Source: Pseudoflavonifractor sp. MSJ-30 (GTDB lineage: Bacteria; Bacillota; Clostridia; Oscillospirales; Oscillospiraceae). Taken from it: DNA of 64,000 bases. Where the stretch lies: positions 1 to 64,000 of the forward strand of contig NZ_JAHLPU010000070.1 in assembly GCF_018918045.1 (NCBI RefSeq), written 5' to 3'. Shown in pieces: positions 38,851 to 47,100 of the stretch (positions are counted from its first letter, which is position 1; each line of letters starts with the position of its first letter). The position numbers and the translations under genes were made by a program. Below the pieces are notes generated by a model. That model was given only the letters and a program-made list of their open reading frames with translations, was not told where the DNA came from and did not search any database.

Positions 38851-39114
38851 ATGGAAATTATTCAGGATGATGCAAAGAAGCTGGTACAGGTGTGGCTGAG
38901 CCGGAAGGAGAGTGGGGACGAGGCTCTGCAAAGCCGGCTGAAGCCCATGTATGCCCAGTGGAAGCAGCAGAAATATATGGTGGCGGTATTTCACTCCGGG
39001 CAGGAGGATTTGAAGGAGAATACCATGGCACTGCTGGCGTATAACAAACGGCGCAGCGCGGAACTGGCGGTGCAGCGGGAGAAGAAGCGGCGGACGACAA
39101 GCTTGGAACGCTGA
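38851..39114 (+). CDS. Hypothetical protein of the integrative element
   Basis: An 87-residue, highly charged, helical protein (KLVQVWLSRKESGDEALQSR; ends REKKRRTTSLER). It has no recognised domain. The phrasing of the middle part (MYAQWKQQKYMVAVFHSGQE) resembles small proteins often found beside recombinase genes on Clostridia elements, possibly accessory to replication or transfer. GGAG lies about 20 bases upstream; the SD is weak. Confidence 0.5.
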   Translation: MEIIQDDAKKLVQVWLSRKESGDEALQSRLKPMYAQWKQQKYMVAVFHSGQEDLKENTMALLAYNKRRSAELAVQREKKRRTTSLER

Positions 39115-39163
39115 ATTCTGGGGCGGAGGGAAGAAATTTCCTCTGCCCATTTTCAATTTGTCC

Positions 39164-39192
39164 TTGCAAAGTACAGGAATATGATGTACAAT
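39164..39192 (+). promoter_or_regulatory. Promoter of the RhuM-recombinase genes
   Basis: TTGCAA, 17-bp spacer, TACAAT, 82 bases before the RhuM start; it overlaps the start of the longest open frame, supporting the later start. Confidence 0.65.
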
Positions 39193-39273
39193 ATTATCTG
39201 TAATTACATCATTCAGCAAAAGACCACAATGTACTGCAAATACACTGATACAACGGATACTGGAGGAAAAGAA

Positions 39274-40290
39274 ATGGGAAACGAAATTGCAAATCAGGGA
39301 GAAATTCTGCTGTACAATGACGAGGGCGAGAAGCAATATGTTAGTGTGATATTTGCGGAGGAAACCTTCTGGCTAAGTCAGAATGGTATGGCAGAGCTGT
39401 TTGACTGTACCCCAGAAAATATCATTCAGCATTTGAAGAACATATACGCCGAAGAAGAATTGTCCATCAACGCAACTGCTAAGAAATTCTTAGTGGTTCG
39501 CAGAGAGGGCAACCGCAATGTGCAGCGCAGCATTGACCACTACAACCTCGATGCCATCATCGCCGTAGGCTACCGTGTCAACTCCAAAAAGGCCACCCGG
39601 TTCCGCCAGTGGGCGACGAAAACGCTGAAAGAGTACATCCAGAAGGGCTTTGTTCTCAACGATGAGATGATGAAAAACGGCCGCCCCTTTGGCAAGGATT
39701 ACTTTGATGAGCTGCTGGAACGCATCCGGGAGATTCGTGCCAGTGAGCGGCGGGCCTATCAGAAAATCGCGGATGTCTTTGAACAGTGCAGCTATAACTA
39801 CGACAAAAACAGCGAGACAACGAAGGCCTTCTATGCCTTTGTTCAGAACAAGCTGCACTATGCCGTCACCGGCAAGACGGCGGCGGAGCTGCTTTCCCAG
39901 CGGGCTACTCTGGACAGCCCCACCATGGGTCTGACCACCTGGAAGGGGGCGCCGGACGGGAAAATTCTGAAAAGCGACACGCTGGTGGCGAAGAATTACC
40001 TGAATCAGAAGGAGCTTTCTCGGCTGAACCGTCTGGTGACCATGTTCATCGACTATGCCGAGCTGATGGCCGAGGACGAGCAGCTCATGTCCATGCAGGA
40101 CTGGCTGAAGGAGACGGACCGTTTTCTAACCAACAACCGCCGCCAGGTACTGGATGGCAAAGGCCACATTTCCCGGGAGGCGGCGGTGAAAAAGGTCAGC
40201 GGGATTTATGAGGAATTCCGCAAACGGCAGGACGCAGACTATATTTCCGAATTTGACCGCCAGACCGAAAAATACCTCAAGGGAGAATAA
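39274..40290 (+). CDS. RhuM family protein
   Basis: This 338-residue protein matches the Virulence_RhuM family: EETFWLSQNGMAELFDCTPE (about 30-49), HLKNIYAEEEL, HYNLDAIIAVGYRVNSKKAT (about 89-108) and RQWATKTLKEYIQKGFVLND (about 111-130). Family members occur on pathogenicity and defence islands; their biochemical role is not settled, though a DNA-binding N-terminus similar to Bro/KilA types is likely. TGGAGGAAAAG precedes the ATG. It ends two bases before the recombinase start, so the two are one operon. Confidence 0.85.
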   Translation: MGNEIANQGEILLYNDEGEKQYVSVIFAEETFWLSQNGMAELFDCTPENIIQHLKNIYAEEELSINATAKKFLVVRREGNRNVQRSIDHYNLDAIIAVGYRVNSKKATRFRQWATKTLKEYIQKGFVLNDEMMKNGRPFGKDYFDELLERIREIRASERRAYQKIADVFEQCSYNYDKNSETTKAFYAFVQNKLHYAVTGKTAAELLSQRATLDSPTMGLTTWKGAPDGKILKSDTLVAKNYLNQKELSRLNRLVTMFIDYAELMAEDEQLMSMQDWLKETDRFLTNNRRQVLDGKGHISREAAVKKVSGIYEEFRKRQDADYISEFDRQTEKYLKGE

Positions 40291-40292
40291 CC

Positions 40293-42446
40293 ATGACCGA
40301 AACCTTTGACATTGCGGGCTACTGCCGCATCTCCGTAGATGAGGAGCTGGACCGGGACAACGTTTCCATTGAAAACCAAAAGGCCATCATCCGGGATTTT
40401 GTAAACCGCCGTTTTCCGGGAAGCAGCCTGACCTTTTATGAGGATCGGGATCGTTCCGGCTATACCTTTGAGCAGCGGGAGGGCTACCAGGCCATGCGAA
40501 AGGGGCTGATCCGGCATCAGTATGACATTCTGGTGGTGAAGGATTTTTCCCGATTCTCCCGGCGAAATTCCCGGGGGCTGGTGGAATTGGAGGATCTGCG
40601 AGATGCAGGCGTTCGCATCATTTCCGTTGGGGACAACATCGATTTTCCCAACGATGACGACTGGCTGAAAATCCAGTTTCAATTCCTCATCAACGAAATG
40701 CCTGTTACCGACACCAGCAAGAAGGTGAAAAACGTCATCCGGCGGCGGCAGGCAGACGGGAAATGGCTGTGCGCCGCCCCCTACGGCTATATCATTAACA
40801 GGCAGAAGGAATTTGAGATCGTCCCCACGGAAGCGGAGATCGTCCGGCAGATTTTTGACCTGTACAACAACCAGGGCTGGGGTTACAAGAAAATCGCAAA
40901 TTACCTGACAGAGCAGGGCATCCCCACTCCCCGGATGTCGGAGCAGATGCGCAAAGAGGCGGCGGGGGAACCCACCAGCCGGAAAACCAAGGCCGCCTGG
41001 GCCATCGTCACGGTGCAGGGGATTTTAGACAATGATTTTTATATCGGCACTTTCCGCCAGGCCAAGTACACCCGGGCCAAGATCAACGGCAAGGATGTGA
41101 AACGGGACGAGGAGGAGCATATCGTCATTGAGAACCACCACCAGCCCATTATCGACTACCGCACCTTTGCCACCACCCGGGCTCTCCGGGAGAAGCGTTC
41201 CACCGCCAATTATCGGGGCGTGAAGAAGTACGACAATGTGTACTCCGGCTTCCTGTTCTGCGGGGACTGCGGCAGCCCCATGTTTGCCATGAGCCGCAGG
41301 GATTTGAGCGCCGCCTACACCTGCGGCACCTACCACCGCCGGGGCCGTTCCGGGTGCAGCTCCCACCACATCCGGGTGGACAAGCTGGACGAGCTGCTGA
41401 AAATCTATGTGCGGCGGGTCATGGAGCATTCCCATACCATGCTGGAAGAACTGAACGCCGAACTGGCACGGCAGGATTCCGATGTGGTGGAAACAGAGCA
41501 ATCCGCCGACCATCTGGCTCAGGTCATGGAGGAGCTGCGGGAGGAGCTGAAGGCCACCAAGCGGCAGCGCATCCGGGATATGGTGAAGCACCCGGATCAG
41601 GAGGAGCTTCTGGCGGAAACCTATGACGAGCTGGAAGCGGACCTGCAAAAGAAAATCGAGGGGCTGGATCACCAGATCGGCATGCTCTCAGACAAGCGGA
41701 ACACCATCATTCAGGCAGGGCGTGCCGCCAAAACCGCCATGGAGGTATTCGGGGACATTCTTTCCAAGGAAACGCTGGAACGAAACGATTTAGAGCTGCT
41801 GATAGAGCGCATCGACGTATTTGAGGATCGGCTGGAGATCCGGCTCCACAGCGATGTGGACACCCTGCTCCACGTCAACCAGGGAGACATTGCCGTAAAT
41901 TTTAATTCAGGCACGGAAAATAGCGAAAATACACTGATCCAGTCCTCTAAAAACCACGAGGACAAGGTTTTCCGTGTCAATGTTATCAGTGACGGTGACC
42001 CTCTGGAGATTTATACGGAGAAGGACGGCGGGGTGATATTTCGGAAGTACTCCCCCATGGGGGACTTGCAGGAGTTCGCCGCCCAGATGTGCGAATCCAT
42101 TTCCACGGCCACGGGGCATATTGCGGCCATTGCGGACCGGGATGGGATCATCGCGCTGCATGGAGCGCCCCGGAAGGAGCTTCTGGACAAGCCCAATTCG
42201 CCGGAGCTGGAAAAACTTATGGAGCAGCGGAAGAACTATCTGTACAAAAGTGGAGAGAGTCCCATTCAGGCCGCCCAGGGGGAGGAGAGGTACCACCTGG
42301 GCGCGGCAAGCCCCATTCTATCTCAGGGGGATCTGATGGGCAGCGTGTTGCTGCTCCTTGGGGAGAATGACCAGCCTCTGCTGCCCAGCGACCAGAACCT
42401 GACCCGGGCTGTGGCGGGCTTTCTGGGAAAGCAGATGGAAAGTTGA
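40293..42446 (+). CDS. Large serine recombinase fused by integration to the SpoVT C-terminal domain
   Basis: 717 residues in the integrated state. The catalytic domain (about 5-155) has Ser14 in YCRISVDEE and the DFSRFSRR motif; a recombinase domain follows (about 165-290: APYGYIINRQKEFEIVPTEA), then a zinc ribbon (about 321-357: CGDCGSPMF, GCSSHH) and a coiled coil (about 375-475). From residue 568 the sequence is not recombinase but SpoVT (GDPLEIYTEKDGGVIFRKYS). In the excised circle the frame would instead run through the left end and finish ...GDPLQTSLTQWEKY to LAKRRGW, a 594-residue enzyme. It should catalyse integration at, and excision from, spoVT. Confidence 0.9.
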   Translation: MTETFDIAGYCRISVDEELDRDNVSIENQKAIIRDFVNRRFPGSSLTFYEDRDRSGYTFEQREGYQAMRKGLIRHQYDILVVKDFSRFSRRNSRGLVELEDLRDAGVRIISVGDNIDFPNDDDWLKIQFQFLINEMPVTDTSKKVKNVIRRRQADGKWLCAAPYGYIINRQKEFEIVPTEAEIVRQIFDLYNNQGWGYKKIANYLTEQGIPTPRMSEQMRKEAAGEPTSRKTKAAWAIVTVQGILDNDFYIGTFRQAKYTRAKINGKDVKRDEEEHIVIENHHQPIIDYRTFATTRALREKRSTANYRGVKKYDNVYSGFLFCGDCGSPMFAMSRRDLSAAYTCGTYHRRGRSGCSSHHIRVDKLDELLKIYVRRVMEHSHTMLEELNAELARQDSDVVETEQSADHLAQVMEELREELKATKRQRIRDMVKHPDQEELLAETYDELEADLQKKIEGLDHQIGMLSDKRNTIIQAGRAAKTAMEVFGDILSKETLERNDLELLIERIDVFEDRLEIRLHSDVDTLLHVNQGDIAVNFNSGTENSENTLIQSSKNHEDKVFRVNVISDGDPLEIYTEKDGGVIFRKYSPMGDLQEFAAQMCESISTATGHIAAIADRDGIIALHGAPRKELLDKPNSPELEKLMEQRKNYLYKSGESPIQAAQGEERYHLGAASPILSQGDLMGSVLLLLGENDQPLLPSDQNLTRAVAGFLGKQMES
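41994..42001. other. Right attachment core (attR)
   Basis: GGTGACCC, identical to the left core and in the same codon phase; bases before it belong to the recombinase, bases after it to spoVT. Confidence 0.85.
41994..42446 (+). pseudogene. spoVT: spoVT 3' part (GAF-like sensor domain)
   Basis: 150 codons encode the part of SpoVT after its DNA-binding head: the swapped-hairpin end (GDPLEIYTEKDGGVIFRKYS), linker (PMGDLQEFAAQMCESISTAT) and the GAF domain (GHIAAIADRDGIIALHGAPR ... LTRAVAGFLGKQMES). It has no start of its own and is translated as the recombinase tail. The frame is intact, with no stops or shifts, so the gene is split but not decayed. Confidence 0.9.
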
Positions 42447-42449
42447 ATT

Positions 42450-42482
42450 TCAGGCATTGCGTTTTGCGCAATGCCTGATTTT
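42450..42482 (+). terminator. spoVT terminator
   Basis: CAGGCATTGCG/CGCAATGCCTG, perfect 11-bp stem with T-rich tail, three bases after the stop. Confidence 0.85.
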
Positions 42483-42560
42483 CTTGCAAAATTTACAGTT
42501 TGCTTGTTTTTCTTTCTGGAAAACTGTGGTAGACTATGGAAAAAGGAAGGAGTGGCCTTT

Positions 42561-43196
42561 GTGAAGGAATGTGTGATCTTCTGCGCGGCGGGGTTTGACG
42601 GCCTGGCGGTACCGCTGACGGAGGAAGACTATATCATTGCCGCCGACGGCGGCTTGACGCATACGGAGAAGCTGGGCATTCGGCCTGATGCGATTATCGG
42701 GGATTTTGATTCCCTGCATTACATCCCCACGGGGGCGGAGGTGTTCCCTGTGGAAAAGGACGATACGGACTCCATGCTGGCCATTAAGCTGGGATTGTCC
42801 AGGGGGTATGACCGGTATCTGATCTACGGCGGGCTGGACGGCGTGCGGCTGGATCATACGGTGGCAAACTATCAGGCATTGCAATATCTGGCGGACCGGG
42901 GCGCCCGGGGAATCCTGATCGGGAAGGACTTCTGCGCCGCGGTAATCAAAAATGGAAGTGTCCATTTCCCGGCGGACAGGCATGGGGATATTTCCGTATT
43001 CTGCATGGGCCCTGATGCGCAGGGCGTAGATATTGAAGGACTGTATTACACACTGGACCATGGTACACTGACCAGCGGTTTTCCGCTGGGGGTCAGCAAC
43101 CATTTTACGGAGAAGAAAGCCCGGATCGCTGTGGAGCGGGGCAGCCTTTTGATCCTCTGGCGGCGGGCAGCGGGCCTGCCGGAATTTGAGGGATAA
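42561..43196 (+). CDS. thiN: Thiamine pyrophosphokinase
   Basis: The 211-residue enzyme makes thiamine diphosphate from thiamine and ATP. Motifs are IIAADGGLTH (about 25-34), RPDAIIGDFDSL (about 43-54), DDTDSMLAIKLG (about 71-82) and YGGLDGVRLDHTVANYQAL (about 91-109), and the thiamine-binding C-terminal GVSNHF. A GTG start is chosen because GGAAGGAG lies 9 bases upstream; the longer frame begins inside the spoVT terminator. It is 12 bases from the P-type ATPase gene and probably shares its transcript. Confidence 0.9.
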   Translation: MKECVIFCAAGFDGLAVPLTEEDYIIAADGGLTHTEKLGIRPDAIIGDFDSLHYIPTGAEVFPVEKDDTDSMLAIKLGLSRGYDRYLIYGGLDGVRLDHTVANYQALQYLADRGARGILIGKDFCAAVIKNGSVHFPADRHGDISVFCMGPDAQGVDIEGLYYTLDHGTLTSGFPLGVSNHFTEKKARIAVERGSLLILWRRAAGLPEFEG

Positions 43197-43208
43197 GGAG
43201 TCTTTGGT

Positions 43209-45623
43209 ATGGATGAAGAAATAGAATTGCTGCATACGGACCCTGTGCAGGGGCTCACCTCAGCGCAGGCGGAGCAGCACATTGCGGAGGGCCTGGGGGC
43301 AGGGCAGACGGGCAACACGGGCAAAAGCGAGAAGGAAATCATCCTGCGTCATACCCTGACCTTCTTCAATCTGGTATTTATCGTGCTGGCTGTGCTGCTG
43401 ATCGTGGGCAAGTCCACGGTCATGAATATGGGCTTTCTGGGCGTGGTGGTGGTCAATACGGTCATCGGCATCTTCCAGGAAATCCGGGCCAAGCGGGCAG
43501 TGGATAAGCTGTCGCTGGTTGCCCGGCGGCCGGTGAAGATCGTCCGGGACGGACGAGTGCAGGATATCGCCCCGGAGGACATCGTCCGGGACGACATCGC
43601 GGAATTCGGACAGGGGGACCAGATCTGCGCCGACGGCATTTTGCGGTCGGGGTCCCTCTATGTGGATGAATCTCTGCTTACCGGCGAAGAGGACAGCGTG
43701 GAGAAGCAGCCCGGAGATCAGATCCATTCCGGCAGCGTCGTGCTGGCGGGCCGGGGACGGGTGGAACTGACGGCAGTGGGCGAAAACTGCGGCGCGGCGG
43801 CTCTGGCCCGGGAAGCAAAACACAATCCCCAGGCCAAGAAATCCGAAATGACCCGGTCCCTGGACCGGCTGATCCTGTTCCTGGGGCTGGCTCTGGTGCC
43901 CGTGGGCATTATCCTGTTCCGGCAGGAATACATGGTTTTGAAGCTGCCTCTGCGGGAGAGCACCGAGGGGACTGTGGCGGCATTGGTCGGCATGATTCCC
44001 GAGGGGTTGTATCTGCTGACCAGCGTGGCTCTGGCGGTATCTGCCCAGAAACTCAGCAAAAGCCGGGTGCTGGTGCAGGATATGAACAGCATCGAGGCCC
44101 TGGCACGGGTAGATGTGCTCTGCGTTGACAAGACCGGCACCATTACGGAGCCGGACATGGAGGTGGAAAACCTGCTGCCTCTGGGCGACGCGCTTTTGCC
44201 GGAGCAGCTGGAGGACATTCTGACGGCCATGTATGATTCCGGCGAGCCGGACAACGCAACCGCCAAGGCCATGCAGGAGCTGTTTGCCGGGGAAAGCGAC
44301 CTGAAATGTACCAACCGGGTGCCTTTTTCCTCGGAATACAAGTGGAGTGGCTGCGAATTTGAAGAAAGCGGCAGCTATGTGGTGGGCGCGCCGGAATTCC
44401 TGCTGGGCGACCGGGAGGACATCTGGAACATCGGCGACTGGGCGGAGAAGGGCTACCGTGTTCTGCTGGTAGCCCGATATGACGGGCCCCTGGCCCCGGG
44501 AAAGCTGGATGCCGAAAAGGTGGAGCCTATGGCCCTGGCCCTGCTCACCGGAAAACTGCGGCCCAATGCCAAGGAGACCTTTGCCTACTTCGCCCAACAG
44601 GGCGTTACGGTAAAGGTGATCTCCGGCGACAATCCGGCCACGGTCAGTATGATTGCCCAGCAGGCTGGCATCCCGGACAGCGACCGGTACGTAGATGCGG
44701 CGACTCTGGAGACTCCGGAGCAGCTGCGGGAAGCGGCACTCAAATACACAGTATTCGGGCGGGTGACGCCCCAACAGAAAAAGGGCCTGATTGAAGCCCT
44801 GCAAAAGAAAAAGCACACCGTGGCCATGACCGGTGACGGCGTGAACGACCTGCTTGCCATGAAGCAGGCGGACTGCGCCGTGGCCATGGCCAGCGGTGCG
44901 GAGGCGGCAAGTCAGCTGGCAAGTCTGGTGCTGCTGGATTCCGATTTTTCCGCCATGCCCGGCGTGGTAAACGAGGGGCGGCGGGTCATCAACAATATTC
45001 AGCGGGCGGCGGCGCTGTTTCTGGTCAAGAACATTTTCTCCCTGTTCCTGTCCGTCATCAGCCTGTTCACGGTGATGCCTTACCCCCTGGAGCCTATCCA
45101 TTTGTCCGTGATCTCCGCCATGACCATCGGCATTCCCTCTTTTATCCTGACCTTTGAGCCGAAATACGACCGGGTCAAGGGGAGGTTCCTGCCGGGGGTT
45201 CTGCGCAGAGCCTTCCCCGGCGGATTGACCAATGTCTTTGTGGTGCTGCTGTGCCAGGTGTTTGCGCTGGTGTTCAGCCTGCCTCAGGATGAAGTCTCTA
45301 CCATCTGTGCCGCGATTCTGTCTTTTGTGGGCCTGCTGGTGCTGTATCAGATCTGCAAGCCCTTCAACTGGTTCCGGCGGCTGCTGTGGTGGCTCATGGC
45401 GGCGGGCATTGTGCTGTGCTTCACGCTGCTGGGAGATATTCTGGATCTGCGGACATGGACGGACGAGGTGCGGCTGGTCATGTTCACGCTGCTTGTCATG
45501 ACGCCGACGGTGTTCCTCGCCATCCAGCGGGTCTTCGACCGGTGCGAGCAAAGCAGGCTGCGCCTGGCAGCCTGGTGCAGAGGCCTTTGGGCAAAACGGC
45601 CCTTCCGGAAAAAGAAAGCATAA
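43209..45623 (+). CDS. P-type cation ATPase, CtpE-like (probable Ca2+ transporter)
   Basis: An 804-residue membrane pump. The phosphorylated aspartate is D307 in CVDKTGTITEP; TGES-like LTGEED is near 158; the hinge motif TGDGVNDLLAMKQADCAVAM is near 541-560; the ion-site motif GMIPEGLYLLTSVALAVSA lies in TM4. No N-terminal heavy-metal domain (CXXC) is present. The TM4 PEGL and the surrounding residues best resemble the CtpE group, for which calcium uptake has been reported; the ion is therefore a family-based inference. AAGGAG precedes the ATG by 9 bases. Confidence 0.85.
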   Translation: MDEEIELLHTDPVQGLTSAQAEQHIAEGLGAGQTGNTGKSEKEIILRHTLTFFNLVFIVLAVLLIVGKSTVMNMGFLGVVVVNTVIGIFQEIRAKRAVDKLSLVARRPVKIVRDGRVQDIAPEDIVRDDIAEFGQGDQICADGILRSGSLYVDESLLTGEEDSVEKQPGDQIHSGSVVLAGRGRVELTAVGENCGAAALAREAKHNPQAKKSEMTRSLDRLILFLGLALVPVGIILFRQEYMVLKLPLRESTEGTVAALVGMIPEGLYLLTSVALAVSAQKLSKSRVLVQDMNSIEALARVDVLCVDKTGTITEPDMEVENLLPLGDALLPEQLEDILTAMYDSGEPDNATAKAMQELFAGESDLKCTNRVPFSSEYKWSGCEFEESGSYVVGAPEFLLGDREDIWNIGDWAEKGYRVLLVARYDGPLAPGKLDAEKVEPMALALLTGKLRPNAKETFAYFAQQGVTVKVISGDNPATVSMIAQQAGIPDSDRYVDAATLETPEQLREAALKYTVFGRVTPQQKKGLIEALQKKKHTVAMTGDGVNDLLAMKQADCAVAMASGAEAASQLASLVLLDSDFSAMPGVVNEGRRVINNIQRAAALFLVKNIFSLFLSVISLFTVMPYPLEPIHLSVISAMTIGIPSFILTFEPKYDRVKGRFLPGVLRRAFPGGLTNVFVVLLCQVFALVFSLPQDEVSTICAAILSFVGLLVLYQICKPFNWFRRLLWWLMAAGIVLCFTLLGDILDLRTWTDEVRLVMFTLLVMTPTVFLAIQRVFDRCEQSRLRLAAWCRGLWAKRPFRKKKA

Positions 45624-45630
45624 AAGTCAG

Positions 45631-45675
45631 GCGGGTATTCCTCTGAAAAGGGGAAAATACCCGCCTCTATTTTTC
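45631..45675 (+). terminator. Terminator after the P-type ATPase gene
   Basis: GGCGGGTATT/AATACCCGCC stem followed by TCTATTTTT. Confidence 0.8.
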
Positions 45676-45824
45676 CAAGGAATCCCTTTTCGGAAAACCC
45701 CGCCGGTGCTATACTGTAGCCATTCCAATGAAGGGAGCGGTGGCCGTGCCTGAGCCGCGGATCGTTGGGGCAAACAACAAACGAACGTTTCCGGCGCAGT
45801 CACGCCGGAGGAAAGGAATGTAAC

Positions 45825-46046
45825 ATGCTGTTTTCTTTGATTTTGGTGGGCCTGATCCTCTGGCTGTTCTTCAAGTGCGTGGAGTTCGCCTTCCGCCTGA
45901 CCTGGGGGGTTGCGAAGATCGTCGGCGTGGTGCTGATGGGTGTGGCTCTGCCTGTGGCGGGTGTGTGCGTCCTGATGGGTCTGGGCGCCGCTCTTCTGGT
46001 GCCTGTGGGCTTGCTGCTGCTGGCCCTGGGACTGATGCGGGCGTGA
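45825..46046 (+). CDS. Small two-helix membrane protein
   Basis: A 73-residue protein made almost wholly of two or three hydrophobic segments (FSLILVGLILWLFFKCVEFA; VVLMGVALPVAGVCVLMGLG), with an aromatic-rich linker FRLTWGVAKIV. No domain recognised. The start is the ATG after GGAGGAAAGGA. It has its own promoter-like TATACT upstream and a terminator downstream, so it is a stand-alone gene. Confidence 0.6.
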   Translation: MLFSLILVGLILWLFFKCVEFAFRLTWGVAKIVGVVLMGVALPVAGVCVLMGLGAALLVPVGLLLLALGLMRA

Positions 46047-46055
46047 GAATATAAA

Positions 46056-46094
46056 AACGCAGAGACGGATGAAACGGTCTCTGCGTTTTTTTGG
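46056..46094 (+). terminator. Terminator of the small membrane protein gene
   Basis: AACGCAGAGAC/GTCTCTGCGTT stem followed by a run of T. Confidence 0.9.
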
Positions 46095-46117
46095 TAAATT
46101 GGTATTTGCTGGAATGT

Positions 46118-46267
46118 CCCCTTGGCTCCCCCTCTGGGGGAGCTGGCGTGCGCAGCACGACTGAGAGGGTACCAGTGGCGGAATCCGAATGAAAGTCTCA
46201 GCCATCGCAGCCCTCTCAGTCACGGCGTTCCCGCCGTGACAGCTCTCCCATAGGGAGAGCCAAGGGG
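46118..46267. repeat. Dispersed inverted-repeat element, family A, copy 2
   Basis: Same element as 2540-2688 but in reverse orientation; about 150 bp, with CCCCTTGGCTC/GAGCCAAGGGG ends. It ends seven bases before the stop codon of the HAD gene. Confidence 0.85.
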
Positions 46268-46274
46268 GTAATCT

Positions 46275-47072
46275 TTATTTACCGTGGCCTTCCAGCAGTC
46301 CAAAATGCTCCAGCGCCTTCTGAATGCCGTCCTCCAGCACCGGGGCGGTGACGAATTCGGAGACAGCTTTCAGTTCTTCCATGCCGCCGCCAAGACAGGC
46401 GGTGTGGGCGGCGATGCGGAACATGGGCAGATCGTTGGTGCTGTCGCCCAGGGCCAGAGTTTCGCTTTGGGGCACACCCAGGGCATCCAGCAGGGCGAGC
46501 ATCCCGCCTGCTTTGGAGCATCCCTTCAGAACGTACTCTGTGAAATGACCGCTGCCCCGGTCGATGATCTCAAAAAAGGGCTCCATGGCCTGGCAGAAGC
46601 CCTTCTGTGCCTGTCTGGACGTGGAAAAGGTGATGAACTTCATAAAATCCGGATGGGCTTCCCGGTTGCACACCGTGAAGCCCTTTTTCAGCATCCGGGC
46701 AAGCTCCTCCTGAATGTAGGGAAAATCGCAGTGTCTGGGGTCGTAGATGGCGGCGCCGTCGTCTCCCTCGTAGAGCGGCTGCATTTGAAAGCGCTCCGCC
46801 TGAGCCATGACGTAGGCGCAGAGCTTTTCATCCGGCTTTTTCCGGTAGAGCCACGTGTCACCCAGACGAACCTCCATGCCGCAGCCGCAGACGTAACCGC
46901 CGAAGGCCATAGCCTTGATCCGGGGGTCAATATGGGAATAGGGCCGGCCCGTATTGACGACCGGAACGTGGCCCAGTTCTGCCAGACGCGCCACAGACCT
47001 TACGGTGGACGCTGGGATGATCTGGGTCTGCTCGTCAATAATGGTCCCGTCAATGTCAAAGAATACGACCAT
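46275..47072 (-). CDS. HAD-superfamily phosphatase, Cof type
   Basis: A 265-residue cytoplasmic phosphatase with HAD motif I FFDIDGTIID (4-13, nucleophile D6), motif II VVNTGRP (38-44), the motif III lysine at GCSKAGG (about 186) and motif IV LGDSTNDLPMF (about 208-218). The long C2B cap between motifs II and III makes it a Cof-type (IIB) enzyme, which act on sugar phosphates or related metabolites. Substrate unknown. It is transcribed with the M14 peptidase gene 28 bases upstream. Confidence 0.87.
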   Translation of the reverse strand: MVVFFDIDGTIIDEQTQIIPASTVRSVARLAELGHVPVVNTGRPYSHIDPRIKAMAFGGYVCGCGMEVRLGDTWLYRKKPDEKLCAYVMAQAERFQMQPLYEGDDGAAIYDPRHCDFPYIQEELARMLKKGFTVCNREAHPDFMKFITFSTSRQAQKGFCQAMEPFFEIIDRGSGHFTEYVLKGCSKAGGMLALLDALGVPQSETLALGDSTNDLPMFRIAAHTACLGGGMEELKAVSEFVTAPVLEDGIQKALEHFGLLEGHGK

Positions 47073-47100
47073 AGCGGTTCCTCTCTTCTGTACAGCGTTT

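Larger units (their letters stand above)
30349..42001 (+). mobile_element. Integrative element inserted in spoVT (skin-like), about 11.65 kb
   Basis: Bounded by direct 8-bp cores GGTGACCC that split spoVT after codon 30. Its last gene is a large serine recombinase, the expected integrase/excisionase for such target use. Other contents: AlbA-type regulator, two decayed minimal nucleotidyltransferases, Mrr-like endonuclease, AbiEi antitoxin, CHC2 primase, VapE helicase, small HTH protein, RhuM protein. With primase, VapE and a recombinase but no capsid or conjugation genes it looks like a satellite or phage-inducible-island-like element. Its left part is lower in GC than the flanking chromosome. 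Confidence 0.88.

Noticed and set aside
30349-42001. Interpretation as a complete prophage or conjugative element
   Set aside because: No capsid, portal, terminase, tail, relaxase or type IV secretion genes are present; only replication, regulation, defence and recombinase genes are seen.
40293-42446. Natural recombinase-GAF fusion protein unrelated to insertion
   Set aside because: The C-terminal 150 residues match SpoVT from exactly the point where the spoVT head at 30259 stops, and the same core sequence marks both places, so insertion explains the fusion better.
43260-45551. 763-codon open frame opposite the P-type ATPase gene
   Set aside because: His/Gln-rich antisense shadow of a gene with complete ATPase motifs.
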